Assembly (NCBI RefSeq): GCF_021216655.1
Contig: NZ_CP080439.1
Span: 1 to 64,000 of the forward strand
Source of the DNA: Clavibacter michiganensis
GTDB lineage: Bacteria; Actinomycetota; Actinomycetes; Actinomycetales; Microbacteriaceae
DNA length: 64,000 nucleotides
Direction of reading: 5' to 3'
Made by a program: the position numbers and the translations under genes. Shown piece after piece: positions 32,393 to 41,229 of the stretch. The notes under the pieces were generated by a model that was not told where the DNA came from, did not search any database, and saw only the letters and a program-made list of their open reading frames with translations. Numbering within the stretch: position 1 is the stretch's first letter; each line of letters begins with the position of its first letter.

Positions 32393-33898
32393 CTACTGCC
32401 GGTATCGCTCATCGGTGACGTGGAGCTGCTGCTGCACATCGGTCTGGAACATCTGCACGGTGATCCCTGCCCGCTCCGGCAGCTTCAACATGACCCGGCC
32501 GGCACCAGGAGGGGCGCCCTTCTCGCCCTTGCGGCGAGGGGGCATTTTCCATGACGGGGCGGCGTTGAAGCTTGCGACGCGGTTTATTTCCTTTGTAGTC
32601 AGCCGACGGATACCGCTCAGTGATTCCAAATCGTCCCGCGTGAGAGCCATGAGATAGACAAGCCCGGAGCGTTCTACGAAACCGCGAGCCTTTTCGCGGT
32701 CTGCCGGGTTCGGAAGGGAGATAAGGTCCTTTGGTGAATGTGTGACCTTCAGTTCCGCTACGCCCTTGCTGCGATTTGTTCGGATCAGCGCGTCGTAGCG
32801 GTCGACGATTCCCTCGCAGGCTCGCAGCGGGTACCAGCACTCATCCATAAGGGACGTGTATCCCGACCACGTGACCTTGGGCACGTACATCTCACCCGCG
32901 AGAGCTGCCTCCTCCACGAGGCGCTGTTCATGCTGCGCGATCTCCCAGTGCGCGTCGATCGCGTCCATCCCGAGTGACCAGGTAGAGAGCATCGCCGCCG
33001 ACAACAGCCGAGTGTTGGAGGGGTCGATGCTCGATGTGTCGAAGCAGAAGCCCCCGGGGTTGCCTGGGTCGAACTCGACGGAGTCCACTCCGCTGAGCAT
33101 CTGGCCCATCTCTCCCGAGATCATGGAGCGGAGCGTCTCCCCAAGGCGAGCGAAACGAGCGCGAAACGAGTCCGCATCCCGCTGTCCCGTCACATGCAGC
33201 ATCCGGTCCGAGACGGCGTCGAACACCGTCACGAGATCCCGCGTTACCGGTCGCGAGGTGCGTTCGCGCAGGGAGTCCACGATCGCTTCAAGAGCGGTGT
33301 CCTCGATGTCGTCCAGAGGGTGGCCGCGGCTCACGCGAGCATTGAGCTGGACCAGGGCGACCGCCTTGTCCCGAGCCAGCTGCGCGAGCTCCTCGCCGAC
33401 GTGTCCGCCGATTCTGGCTGCGGCGGCACCGAGTGGGCCGGGCGACACGATGTTGAGCTTGTCGCGCCCCGCTCCTGGACCGATGGAGAATACCTGCCCG
33501 CCCACCGCCCTGATCATCGGCACGTGCTCGCCCTTGATCGGGTCGAACACCGCTGGGGTGAGCCCGCGCCCCATCTGGCCAAGCAGGATCGTCTGGGCAG
33601 TGGTCGACTTCCCTACCCCGTTGATACCGAACAGGATTCCGGTAGGTGATGAGATGACGTTCGCTCGGTACAGGGCCTCGTGATCTGTGCACACGGCGGT
33701 GTGAGTGTCGACGTCTCGGCCGAGCGGGGCACCATCGGTAGGGCGCCCGGTGCCGACGCCGAAGGGGTAGATCCCGCAACCCTGCACTGACGTGGAGAAC
33801 CACATGGGGGCCTGCGGCACGCGAGACCACATACCGCCGCCATGCCCGAGAAATCCCATCGGGGTCCGGGTGAGCCGCCGCGTCATCGTGCCGCCCAT
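32393..33898 (-). CDS. VirB4/TraC-like conjugation ATPase
   Basis: 501 residues. Walker A FGINGVGKSTTAQ at 90-102, the following TPAVFDPIKGEHVPMIRAVG segment, and the acidic ARLVEEAALAGEM-type Walker B region (HEQRLVEEAALAGEMYVP). It represents the C-terminal ATPase half of VirB4; the preceding SCO6880-like gene may supply the missing part. VirB4 powers assembly of the transfer channel. The ATG overlaps the upstream TAA by one base. A longer upstream start would enter the neighbouring gene. Confidence 0.83.
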   Translation of the reverse strand: MGGTMTRRLTRTPMGFLGHGGGMWSRVPQAPMWFSTSVQGCGIYPFGVGTGRPTDGAPLGRDVDTHTAVCTDHEALYRANVISSPTGILFGINGVGKSTTAQTILLGQMGRGLTPAVFDPIKGEHVPMIRAVGGQVFSIGPGAGRDKLNIVSPGPLGAAAARIGGHVGEELAQLARDKAVALVQLNARVSRGHPLDDIEDTALEAIVDSLRERTSRPVTRDLVTVFDAVSDRMLHVTGQRDADSFRARFARLGETLRSMISGEMGQMLSGVDSVEFDPGNPGGFCFDTSSIDPSNTRLLSAAMLSTWSLGMDAIDAHWEIAQHEQRLVEEAALAGEMYVPKVTWSGYTSLMDECWYPLRACEGIVDRYDALIRTNRSKGVAELKVTHSPKDLISLPNPADREKARGFVERSGLVYLMALTRDDLESLSGIRRLTTKEINRVASFNAAPSWKMPPRRKGEKGAPPGAGRVMLKLPERAGITVQMFQTDVQQQLHVTDERYRQ

Positions 33899-35427
33899 TA
33901 GTTTCCGCCTTCTGCCAGGTGTTGCATGAAGGTCTCGTACTGCCACGGCAGCAGACCCAGGGGCAAGGTGGAGTGGAACCCTGCTGCTGTATTGGTCTCG
34001 ATAAAGCGCCAGGTGAGATCCGTCGCGGCGAGCAGACCCTTCAGCTTCTGCAGCGCGTCGCGCTGCGCACGAGGATTCGCCTCGAAGGTGACAGTGACCT
34101 CAATCGCGAATCGAGTCATCGACGCGCCTGTCACGAGATCGACTTCTGTTTGATCGGCAAAGGCCACCATCTTCGCATCGAGGCTTGACGCCTTTGCCTT
34201 CGAGGTCGCCGCAACACCTGTACTCCGACGAAGCTCCGCCGCACGACGAACAGCTTCTCCCGGAGTAAGTGGTCGCCAGAACACGGCCACGCGCTTGCGG
34301 AGGAACTTGTCCTGCGGATAGAACAGGGCGTTCATGCTGTCCTCAGTAATGAGTTTCTGGGGCGGCGCAAGCATCATCACCGTCACCGAGGCAACTCCGT
34401 CGTGGTAGCAGATACGCCGCGCACTGTCATCGAATTCGTCCGGACCCGCGTCAGAAACGCGGAGCGTGAACGGGCACCCGGCGAGTTCATCGAGCGCGAT
34501 CTCCTGCTCGCGATCGGGCCGATACGCGATGCGCACTGAGCGGGCAAGATCCTCGCTCGTGGCAACGAAGGGCCGCCCCGCGCCCGCGTTGGCCAGGGCT
34601 GCGCGATGATCCGGCAGCCGGGCGGCAACCTCGGCGGCCGCATCCTCGACGGTGTCACCGAGTTCCTTCCTTGCCCACGCAACGGTCGCGAACACCTCGA
34701 CCGATGAGGAGCGCGCCGGCAGCCGTCTTGCCCCCTCGAGCAGGGCCCGCTTAGCGAGGTCCGGAGCGGACGGCGATACCCCAGCCGTGATCTTCTCGAC
34801 GAGAGGTGCAGACGATGCGAGCGAGGAGTCCACGACGATGACAGCGCCCTCGATCGCCTCGTCCGTGGACAGTGAGGCGATCCAGCCCCCGAACTCCACG
34901 ACCTGATTGTCGACAGCTTCCTGAGGGAGCATTGATGTGCCATCTGGGTTGCAGACGAATGTCGCAGTCAGCGTAGGTGTCGATGAGTTCTTCATGTGGT
35001 GGAGGAGGACGAACGGTGCGCCCTCGCCGTCCACGCCGTCGATCTCTTCGAGCGTCGACAAGGGTCCCGGTAGTGCCAGGAGCGCATCATCGGGCAGAGC
35101 AGTAAACAAGCCTGTCCTGTAAACCGTGCTCCCGGCCGAATTCCTTGACCTGTGTGACAGCCTGTCTGCGCATCGCGCGGCGATGGTGCGACCCGCGTTC
35201 GGTAATCCGAATCGGAGGACGAACAGCAGTTCCCACAGAAGGGCGAGAGCGAGAATCCACAGGCCGAATGCCCATGCCCCGAAGGTGACGGCGATAAGCA
35301 TCAGGAAGATCGACGACAGAAGCACACCCCACCCGCCGATTCTGGTCAGACCCCCGAAGGTGGGCTTCGCCGTCGGCAACCAGTTCCCGAACTTGACGCG
35401 TTCGGTCGTCTTTAGTGTTTCACTCAC
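33898..35427 (-). CDS. SCO6880-like conjugation membrane protein
   Basis: 509 residues. Two adjacent membrane helices at about 30-75 (GWGVLLSSIFLMLIAVTFGA, GLWILALALLWELLFVL) are followed by a long cytoplasmic alpha/beta region. The N-terminal pair resembles PrgI-type membrane modules, and the whole resembles the SCO6880 family found immediately before VirB4-like ATPases in actinobacterial mobile elements. It overlaps the VirB6-like gene by eight bases upstream and the ATPase by one base downstream. Confidence 0.75.
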   Translation of the reverse strand: MSETLKTTERVKFGNWLPTAKPTFGGLTRIGGWGVLLSSIFLMLIAVTFGAWAFGLWILALALLWELLFVLRFGLPNAGRTIAARCADRLSHRSRNSAGSTVYRTGLFTALPDDALLALPGPLSTLEEIDGVDGEGAPFVLLHHMKNSSTPTLTATFVCNPDGTSMLPQEAVDNQVVEFGGWIASLSTDEAIEGAVIVVDSSLASSAPLVEKITAGVSPSAPDLAKRALLEGARRLPARSSSVEVFATVAWARKELGDTVEDAAAEVAARLPDHRAALANAGAGRPFVATSEDLARSVRIAYRPDREQEIALDELAGCPFTLRVSDAGPDEFDDSARRICYHDGVASVTVMMLAPPQKLITEDSMNALFYPQDKFLRKRVAVFWRPLTPGEAVRRAAELRRSTGVAATSKAKASSLDAKMVAFADQTEVDLVTGASMTRFAIEVTVTFEANPRAQRDALQKLKGLLAATDLTWRFIETNTAAGFHSTLPLGLLPWQYETFMQHLAEGGN

Positions 35428-36709
35428 CGATCATTCCTTCCGCTGTCCCGCCGCGTGACGCTCCGCTGTCGACCAGGCTTTGAGCTGCCGCCCACCCAGC
35501 TCGTGAGCCACTTGACGATGATCCGGACGATCCGGATGCAACCGGTCCCCCCGAACTGTCTGACGCGTCGCCTCCGTCCGCACCTGCTGTAGATGAGCCG
35601 CCGCCGCCGCCAGCCGCGTCGGCGCCGGTCGTGGTTCCGCCGCCGACCGCACCGCCGATCCCGCTCGAGGTATCCGCTCCGGTGGGGGCCGCGGCCGTCC
35701 CAACTTCTCCTCCGGCTGCCGTTCCAGCAGTGCCGGTGCTGGATGCCGCGCCCGATCCTGCTGCTGCCGAGCCACCGCCGGTCGCCACCGCAGCACCAAC
35801 CGCGACACCGGCCGATACCGCAGCTGCAATGGCGCCGAGTGCCATCGTGCCGCCGGACGCTCTGCCGACAGCAGAGACGGCCGGCACCAGTAGGCGCATA
35901 AGGGCGGGAAGAGTGAGAACGGCAAGGCCAATCAGTGTCAGGCCGGTCAGCACTCCCCCGGGCCCGTCATCTCCGCTCTTCAACCTCCATGCGTAAGCGT
36001 AAATAGCGGCGGCGATGGGGCTGTAGATAAGGAAGGCAATGATCCAGGAGGTCACTTTCTCAAATGCCTGCTGCCCTCTTTCGAATAGTGATCCTGCCGC
36101 AGCGGAGGGCCAAAATGCGTTCAGGAGAGGCAGTGTGGCATCACGAACAATCATGATGATCCATTGGCACGCTACTGCAAGAATCCCAACCAATCCGAAT
36201 ATGAGAGCAAGAGCGGGAAAATTCGACGCGAATGACATGATAAGCGCTGAGCCGCCCGCGTTCACGCCCGACACCTGCAAGATGTATTGTGAGTAGGCAT
36301 CGGAGCCCCACGCAAAGACTTTGATGGCCGCTGCTCCCGCCGTCGTAATAGCGAGAACGCGTATAACGCCACTTACGGCGTCCTTGAGTGGCTCACCTCG
36401 CACTGACAGCATGATGCGGATCCCGGCAACTATAAGACCCAGTGTGAATAAGGACACGTTAAGGGGCAAATTCGTGTCGCGAAACCACTGGCTTGCTCCG
36501 CCTTCGATATCCACGATGAAGGAGTGCCCAGTCCAGGATGTAAGAAAGCCCTTGGTTATCGAGTCGAAGCCGTCGAACATCTGATCCGCGGTGTCTTGGA
36601 ATGCACCGTTGGCGGCGCTGTGCACTGCGCTCTTCGCAAGGCCGCAGGGTGCGATGAGGCCACACGCGGCGTTAGCCGCAGCATCGCTAGCCGCATCGAG
36701 CGGGTGCAT
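35420..36709 (-). CDS. VirB6/TrbL-like polytopic membrane protein
   Basis: 429 residues. About six membrane helices between 60 and 300 (VSLFTLGLIVAGIRIMLSV, SNFPALALIFGLVGILAVAC, VTSWIIAFLIYSPIAAAIYA, VLTGLTLIGLAVLTLPALM), then a 130-residue Gly/Ser/Ala/Thr tail. Size, topology and place before SCO6880 and VirB4 fit the inner channel component VirB6/TrbL. It starts two bases after the upstream stop. The helix region is less GC-rich than the tail. Confidence 0.75.
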   Translation of the reverse strand: MHPLDAASDAAANAACGLIAPCGLAKSAVHSAANGAFQDTADQMFDGFDSITKGFLTSWTGHSFIVDIEGGASQWFRDTNLPLNVSLFTLGLIVAGIRIMLSVRGEPLKDAVSGVIRVLAITTAGAAAIKVFAWGSDAYSQYILQVSGVNAGGSALIMSFASNFPALALIFGLVGILAVACQWIIMIVRDATLPLLNAFWPSAAAGSLFERGQQAFEKVTSWIIAFLIYSPIAAAIYAYAWRLKSGDDGPGGVLTGLTLIGLAVLTLPALMRLLVPAVSAVGRASGGTMALGAIAAAVSAGVAVGAAVATGGGSAAAGSGAASSTGTAGTAAGGEVGTAAAPTGADTSSGIGGAVGGGTTTGADAAGGGGGSSTAGADGGDASDSSGGPVASGSSGSSSSGSRAGWAAAQSLVDSGASRGGTAEGMIGE

Positions 36710-36711
36710 GA

Positions 36712-37497
36712 TCACGACTTGCCACCTGTCCACGGCACAAAATCACCTTTGCTGGGAGTTGTCGCCTGCCCTGCGGAAAGTTCACCGTTGTCAAGCACGA
36801 TAAGCTTCCAATCGCGGTCAATCCAGGCCACCGTGCACGGAATACCGCCGTAGCCTGTCGGGCTAGAAGGGAACGTGTACACGAGTGTGATCTGCGCCTG
36901 ATCCGGACTGAATGCGTCGACAACAAAGCCTGCTGAAGTCATTCCTGCCGAAATCATCTTCGACGGATCCGAACCCTTCGCGGTCTGCGTGACCGCGATC
37001 TGCTTACCAGGTGAATTGGCGATGTAGAAGTTCAGAGCATCGGTGATCGCGTGCCGCGTGTCGTACTGGCTGTACACGGCGGTTACTGCGGCTAGCGCAG
37101 CCCCGACGCGGGATCGCGCGAAGCACGCGTCGAACCCGTCCACGGTCTTCGTCGGTCCCGCTGACGCCGAGACCGGCCACGTCAGCCCTTCGGCGCCGGT
37201 CTGGTACCTGAGGTCTGCGGGCGTTGTCGGGGGCAGGGACGAGTCACCCGGCACGTCCGGGCACCCCCCGTCGGGTGCAGCCGCCGCCGTCTGAGGAGCT
37301 GCAGACCCGCCCACCACTGGCGCGGACGCTCCAGCGTCCTCCGTGCTCTGATTCTTCGGCGAGACGATCCCGAGGACCGTCACGAGGATCACTACGGCAA
37401 GCCCGGCTCCAAGGATGATGAACGCACCCCACATCGCCTGCCTTGAATGCCAGGCCCGCGAAAGCCGCCCTCTGCCTGTGGAATGTTGTGTATTCAT
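36712..37497 (-). CDS. Membrane-anchored transfer protein
   Basis: 261 residues. Cytoplasmic basic N-terminus, one membrane helix (AMWGAFIILGAGLAVVILVT), a Ser/Ala/Pro linker and a C-terminal domain with three cysteines (GGCPDVPGD, FDACFARS, IPCTVAWIDRD). The last 150 residues, ending in a beta-rich segment, could be an NTF2-like VirB8-type domain. It overlaps the upstream gene by four bases. Confidence 0.65.
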   Translation of the reverse strand: MNTQHSTGRGRLSRAWHSRQAMWGAFIILGAGLAVVILVTVLGIVSPKNQSTEDAGASAPVVGGSAAPQTAAAAPDGGCPDVPGDSSLPPTTPADLRYQTGAEGLTWPVSASAGPTKTVDGFDACFARSRVGAALAAVTAVYSQYDTRHAITDALNFYIANSPGKQIAVTQTAKGSDPSKMISAGMTSAGFVVDAFSPDQAQITLVYTFPSSPTGYGGIPCTVAWIDRDWKLIVLDNGELSAGQATTPSKGDFVPWTGGKS

Positions 37498-37844
37498 GTC
37501 GGGATCGGAGTGCAGGCGGTTGAAATGGCACCGAGGAAGGCCGTCGCAATTCCGCCGGCTCCCGCTACTATGACCGCTCCGAGGATCCAGCGAGACAACG
37601 TCTTAAACATCGCTCCACCGTCATGGTGCTGTGTCTGGAACCACATTCCCATACCAATCATCACCAACGAGCACACGGCGGCAAAGACTGCGGCGATCGC
37701 CAGCCAAAGCTTCCCGGTGTCCATGCCATCCTGCGCCGCGCCCGGCAGGCAGTACGCCTGGGCAACGACATATCCAGCTCCATTAGCTGCAGCTGCGATA
37801 TGAGGGGCTCTTACGATGGCCGCGTATGCTACTTCGCTTATCAT
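37494..37844 (-). CDS. VirB2/TrbC-like small membrane protein
   Basis: 116 residues with two or three membrane helices (IAAAANGAGYVVAQAYCLPG, LWLAIAAVFAAVCSLVMIGM, ILGAVIVAGAGGIATAFLGA). Short two-helix proteins at this position commonly act as the pilin or channel subunit in conjugation operons. Identity with VirB2 is inferred from size, topology and neighbours. Confidence 0.6.
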   Translation of the reverse strand: MISEVAYAAIVRAPHIAAAANGAGYVVAQAYCLPGAAQDGMDTGKLWLAIAAVFAAVCSLVMIGMGMWFQTQHHDGGAMFKTLSRWILGAVIVAGAGGIATAFLGAISTACTPIPT

Positions 37845-38575
37845 CAGTTCTTGTCCATTTCCTCGTAGATGACCTTTGTGGCGGCTTGGTTTACTCGCGC
37901 GGCGACGCGCGCCAGGCGCCCCGTGGCCGGATTAGGAATCTGCAAAGCGCCGCGTAGCGCGGCCACCCATGGGACGCGTATGTCGGGAGCCGCCCCAGCC
38001 ACGACCTTCTGCTCGCGCATTGCCGCTGCGATCGGGCGACCGGGCGCGTCTGCGACGACGAGCACCGCCGCGACGCGATCTCGTCCCAGATCCCGGATCG
38101 CGTACTTCACCTGCGCCAGGCCCGCCGGGACGGACCGGCACACCAGGAGTACGCGTTCGGTCGGAAGCAGGGGCTTGTCGAACTCCGTCTCTCGGAGGTG
38201 GAGGAGCTGGGCCCACGTAGTCGCGCCGGAAAGGGGGTGCGCACCGACGATCGCGACTTGTGGCGGCGCTGCAGGGGCTTCGCTCGGGCCTGCCCAGAGG
38301 TTTGCGTCGTCCCCCTCCGCGACCGAACTGCCGTCTGGGCGCAGCACGACGCGCGTGGTGCGAGGGCCGTCGGTGATCGTCGCTCGGACCAGGCCAGCGA
38401 AGTCGACCCGCCGGGGGACTGCGTCGAGGACTGTGCGGCGGAGGTTCTCCCCCGCGTTGACGGTGACGACGTGGCCGTTAACTGCCCACAGCGGGCCGAG
38501 GATGTGCGTCACCTCGTGCTCGTGCTCCGGGCCGGGAGGGTCTGCGCTCAGGTCAGCACTGCTCGCGATGCTCAT
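37844..38575 (-). CDS. First gene of the transfer operon: degenerate ParA/MinD-like protein
   Basis: 243 residues. The C-terminal half looks like a MinD fold, but the P-loop reads VAIVGAHPLSGATTWAQLL, with Ala in place of the P-loop lysine, so ATP hydrolysis is doubtful. Strands ERVLLVCRSVP and VAAVLVVADAPG follow as in P-loop proteins. The N-terminal 100 residues resemble a small strand-rich head. It may be a structural partner of the active MinD-like ATPase at 31133. The operator at 38584-38601 lies eight bases before its ATG. Confidence 0.65.
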   Translation of the reverse strand: MSIASSADLSADPPGPEHEHEVTHILGPLWAVNGHVVTVNAGENLRRTVLDAVPRRVDFAGLVRATITDGPRTTRVVLRPDGSSVAEGDDANLWAGPSEAPAAPPQVAIVGAHPLSGATTWAQLLHLRETEFDKPLLPTERVLLVCRSVPAGLAQVKYAIRDLGRDRVAAVLVVADAPGRPIAAAMREQKVVAGAAPDIRVPWVAALRGALQIPNPATGRLARVAARVNQAATKVIYEEMDKN

Positions 38576-38583
38576 GCGAGAAG

Positions 38584-38601
38584 TGTTGCAGCTCTACAAC
38601 A
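38584..38601. promoter_or_regulatory. Transfer-operon operator
   Basis: TGTTGCA-GCTC-TACAACA, an 18-bp imperfect palindrome with arms identical to those at 41943-41960 before the HTH repressor gene. A further half-site TGCAACA lies at 38615-38621. The site is between the hydrolase gene and the first transfer gene, so close to the start codon that repressor binding would block initiation. Confidence 0.75.
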
Positions 38602-38631
38602 TATGACGCAAGCGTGCAACACGCCAAGAGG

Positions 38632-39768
38632 CTATGCGGGCCGGTGCGGTGCGTCCGGTAGTAGGTGCGCAGAGAGCCAGGACGACGTCGAGCGCCGGAA
38701 CCGCTGCGGATCGGCATTCCACTCCATCGCATGGGGGCTCTCGGGGAACTCGTCGAGAGTCACGTTTGGCGAACTGCGCGACATGGCTTCGGAGGCCGCG
38801 AACGGTGTCGTGGCGTCGCCGCGGGAGTGGATGATTAAGGTCGGGATTGACACCGTCGGGATGCTCTCCGGGAGCGTCAACGCAGACTTCAACCCAAGGC
38901 TCCGCGCGACTACTCGTGTGGAGAGGGCTTTGATCGTCGCATCCGCAAGCCACTGGGGTACGCGCTGGCGAGTCATGCCGAAGCGGATCGTGCGCGCCCA
39001 GCTGATGGCCGGGGACACGAGCACGAGGCCGTCGACGGCATCGCGGTCGTTCCCTCGTCTGAGCGCCTCGAGCGCGATCGTGGCTCCGAGCGACCATCCG
39101 ACGACGGCGATCCGCTCAGCGCCCTGAGCGCGGGCGAAGCGGATGGCTGCGTCTAGGTCGCGCCACTCCTCCTGGCCCAGCGCCGAAGGCAGCGGATCCT
39201 CGGCTTCGGCCTCCCCATCGCCGCGATACGAGATGACGAGGGAGGTGAATCCCGTGCCGTCCAACGCATGCACGCTGCGGAGCGCCGAATCCCGCCCCGC
39301 GAGCATCCCGTGCACGTGGATCACCCACACCGACGCTTGCTTCCCGTCCCCGGCGTAGAGCCAGGCGGGCTGTCGGGCCGCCTCCGCCACGACGTCGACG
39401 TCCACAGGCGCAGCGGCAACGACGGTCGAGGCGCAGAAGACGTTCCCACAGGCTCGACCCAGGGTCCCGGGCTCGATACGCGCCGGCTGCGCTAAGCGAC
39501 GAACAACGGCATCCGGCGTAGGCGCAAGTTCCACGCCGGGAGAAAGGACCGCCAGCTGCGTTTCGTTCGAGTACAGGAGCCCGATAGTCCCGGTAAAACT
39601 TGTCAATAGCGTCTTTGACAGTGTGATGCGGTCGGGAACTCGTACCTCGACTATTTGTGTTGGGCGGGAGCGCTGTGGGTACACCACCGCGCGCGCCAAG
39701 ATCACGACTGGGGCCGCGACCGCGGTTGCGCACATCAGGGCGACTGCTACTACGACGAGCGGGATCAT
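38632..39768 (-). CDS. Membrane-anchored alpha/beta hydrolase of the regulatory module
   Basis: 378 residues. Membrane helix at 3-28, then an alpha/beta hydrolase: oxyanion region VWVIHVHGMLAG, nucleophile elbow VVGWSLGAT (Ser226), acid Asp318 in IIHSRGDATTP, base His346 in PESPHAMEW. All three catalytic residues are present, so it is likely an active esterase, lipase or peptidase facing outside or the membrane. The start overlaps the stop of the 7-helix protein gene by four bases. Last gene before the transfer operon. Substrate unknown; a role in making or removing a signal is inferred only from context. Confidence 0.8.
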   Translation of the reverse strand: MIPLVVVAVALMCATAVAAPVVILARAVVYPQRSRPTQIVEVRVPDRITLSKTLLTSFTGTIGLLYSNETQLAVLSPGVELAPTPDAVVRRLAQPARIEPGTLGRACGNVFCASTVVAAAPVDVDVVAEAARQPAWLYAGDGKQASVWVIHVHGMLAGRDSALRSVHALDGTGFTSLVISYRGDGEAEAEDPLPSALGQEEWRDLDAAIRFARAQGAERIAVVGWSLGATIALEALRRGNDRDAVDGLVLVSPAISWARTIRFGMTRQRVPQWLADATIKALSTRVVARSLGLKSALTLPESIPTVSIPTLIIHSRGDATTPFAASEAMSRSSPNVTLDEFPESPHAMEWNADPQRFRRSTSSWLSAHLLPDAPHRPA

Positions 39769-40682
39769 GACGGTACCAGTTCAATCTTCTTGGACAGAGC
39801 CCGTTCCACAGCCGCGAATACATGCCTGTCGGGGCCAGACAGCGTGTCGGGGTTGAGCTTGACGCGGTCTCGGATGTTCGCCGCTGAATCAAATGCTAGC
39901 TGCCGATCGGACCAGCCCCTCGATTTGGTGAGGGCGAGCCGTAGTTCCGTGAATTCTGGGCCCTGTCCGCGAGCATCGACACGAACGGCCCACCTCGCCG
40001 CGCTCCACCAGAATGCCCTCGCGGCCAAAAGCCACATGAACCCCGCTCCGATGAACAGAACGCCCGAGAAGAACGGAAGCTCCGCGACGTAGTAGTAATG
40101 GACCTTGAACTCAACCGAAACTGGGGCGAAGTGGGCGATGGCGAGATACGTGAGTTCGAGGACGTCGCTCACTATCATGAGGCCGAACCCGGCCACCCAC
40201 ATAACGGAAAGAATGGTGCGCTTCTCGGAGAGAGTGCGAATGATAAGGCCGGCCACGGTGCCCATGTATGCCGTGTACAGCGACGCAAATATCCAGACCG
40301 GTGTTTGGTCGAGGCGGTCAAGAACGAAGGCTCGTGATGTTTCTCCGGGACTGTGGATGAGTGAGAATGGGACTGCGACGCTGAGTGCGGCAGCGAGGAG
40401 CGACCACCAGGGCAATCTCCGACTGAGCCGCCCTCGCTCTCGCACGACCGCGTTGTGGAAGGACCACATTGCTGCCAGGGCCGTCAGATCGCGGACGAGG
40501 GTCAGGGTGTTGCGGTCTCCTAGGACTCGATCCAGATCGGCAGGGCCGGCGCCGACGACTCCGTAGGTCATGACAGACACCATGCCGAAGACGGTGCCCC
40601 ACCAGGCGGCCTTTCGGTATGAACGGCGCGCGCGCAGCGCCACCACGACGAACAGCACGGCAAGACAAAGGCTTTCCATCAT
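39765..40682 (-). CDS. Seven-helix membrane protein (MAB_1171c/DUF6545-like)
   Basis: 305 residues. Seven predicted membrane helices in the first 210 residues (CLAVLFVVVALRARR, GTVFGMVSVMTYGVVGAG, LLAAALSVAVPFSLI, and others) and a cytoplasmic C-terminal tail of about 75 residues. It resembles the MAB_1171c-type membrane proteins, which I recall beside ImmA-like peptidase and HTH genes in actinobacteria. With 7 helices and a soluble tail it could be a sensor as well as a transporter. Overlaps both neighbours by four bases. Confidence 0.75.
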   Translation of the reverse strand: MMESLCLAVLFVVVALRARRSYRKAAWWGTVFGMVSVMTYGVVGAGPADLDRVLGDRNTLTLVRDLTALAAMWSFHNAVVRERGRLSRRLPWWSLLAAALSVAVPFSLIHSPGETSRAFVLDRLDQTPVWIFASLYTAYMGTVAGLIIRTLSEKRTILSVMWVAGFGLMIVSDVLELTYLAIAHFAPVSVEFKVHYYYVAELPFFSGVLFIGAGFMWLLAARAFWWSAARWAVRVDARGQGPEFTELRLALTKSRGWSDRQLAFDSAANIRDRVKLNPDTLSGPDRHVFAAVERALSKKIELVPS

Positions 40683-41206
40683 GCGAAGTGTTCCTCTTCC
40701 GTGGTGTCGGCGTAGATGGCCAACCGTCGCATGAATGCTCTCGCCATTGCCTCAACCACCAGTTCTTCATACACCGAATCGGCGTCATTGGACTCGGTGC
40801 TATTGCGTGGGCAAAGCCGAAGGAACTGACGCGAATTGGTCAGCGGCTGCCGCGGCCTCGGTGCGTCGCCCGAAAACCATGAGTCGGGGGCGCTGCGGAT
40901 GATGAGGTGGCACAATTCGTGCACCTTACTCAATAGGCAGTAATAACCACTGTCGTGTGCGGGAACTAGTATTCCGGTAAACGTTTCTGCTTCAAACAGG
41001 ACACCTGTAGTCGCACGTAGGGAGGTGTCGCGTATTTCATCGAACACCAAGCGGCGCCCATGCAGCTCTGATACCGCATGGCGGAGATCGTTAAAGTCAG
41101 CATCCTTAGGAAGCGGCGTCTTCCAGACGAGGGCGTGGGTCATGGACGAGATGGAATCGTTTGCAAGATGACGTGTGCGGCGACGGCGCATCATGTGTCC
41201 CATCAT
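40679..41206 (-). CDS. ImmA/IrrE-like metallopeptidase
   Basis: About 175 residues. The zinc motif is SKVHELCHLI (His96, Glu97, His100 from ATG 41206), preceded by the strand FTGILVPAHDSGYYCLL as in ImmA/IrrE peptidases. In ICEBs1 the homologue ImmA cleaves the repressor ImmR and activates transfer. Here the gene directly follows the HTH regulator and is followed by the membrane and hydrolase genes. The start is uncertain because several ATG codons (41206, 41203, 41194, 41191) are in frame. Confidence 0.85.
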   Translation of the reverse strand: MMGHMMRRRRTRHLANDSISSMTHALVWKTPLPKDADFNDLRHAVSELHGRRLVFDEIRDTSLRATTGVLFEAETFTGILVPAHDSGYYCLLSKVHELCHLIIRSAPDSWFSGDAPRPRQPLTNSRQFLRLCPRNSTESNDADSVYEELVVEAMARAFMRRLAIYADTTEEEHFA

Positions 41207-41229
41207 TTCAGCTGCGCGCAACGCAGCTT

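Noticed and set aside
41072..41194. Alternative gene on the plus strand across the HTH-peptidase junction
   Set aside because: It is a short basic shadow frame; the minus strand holds a recognisable HExxH peptidase with overlapping operon structure.
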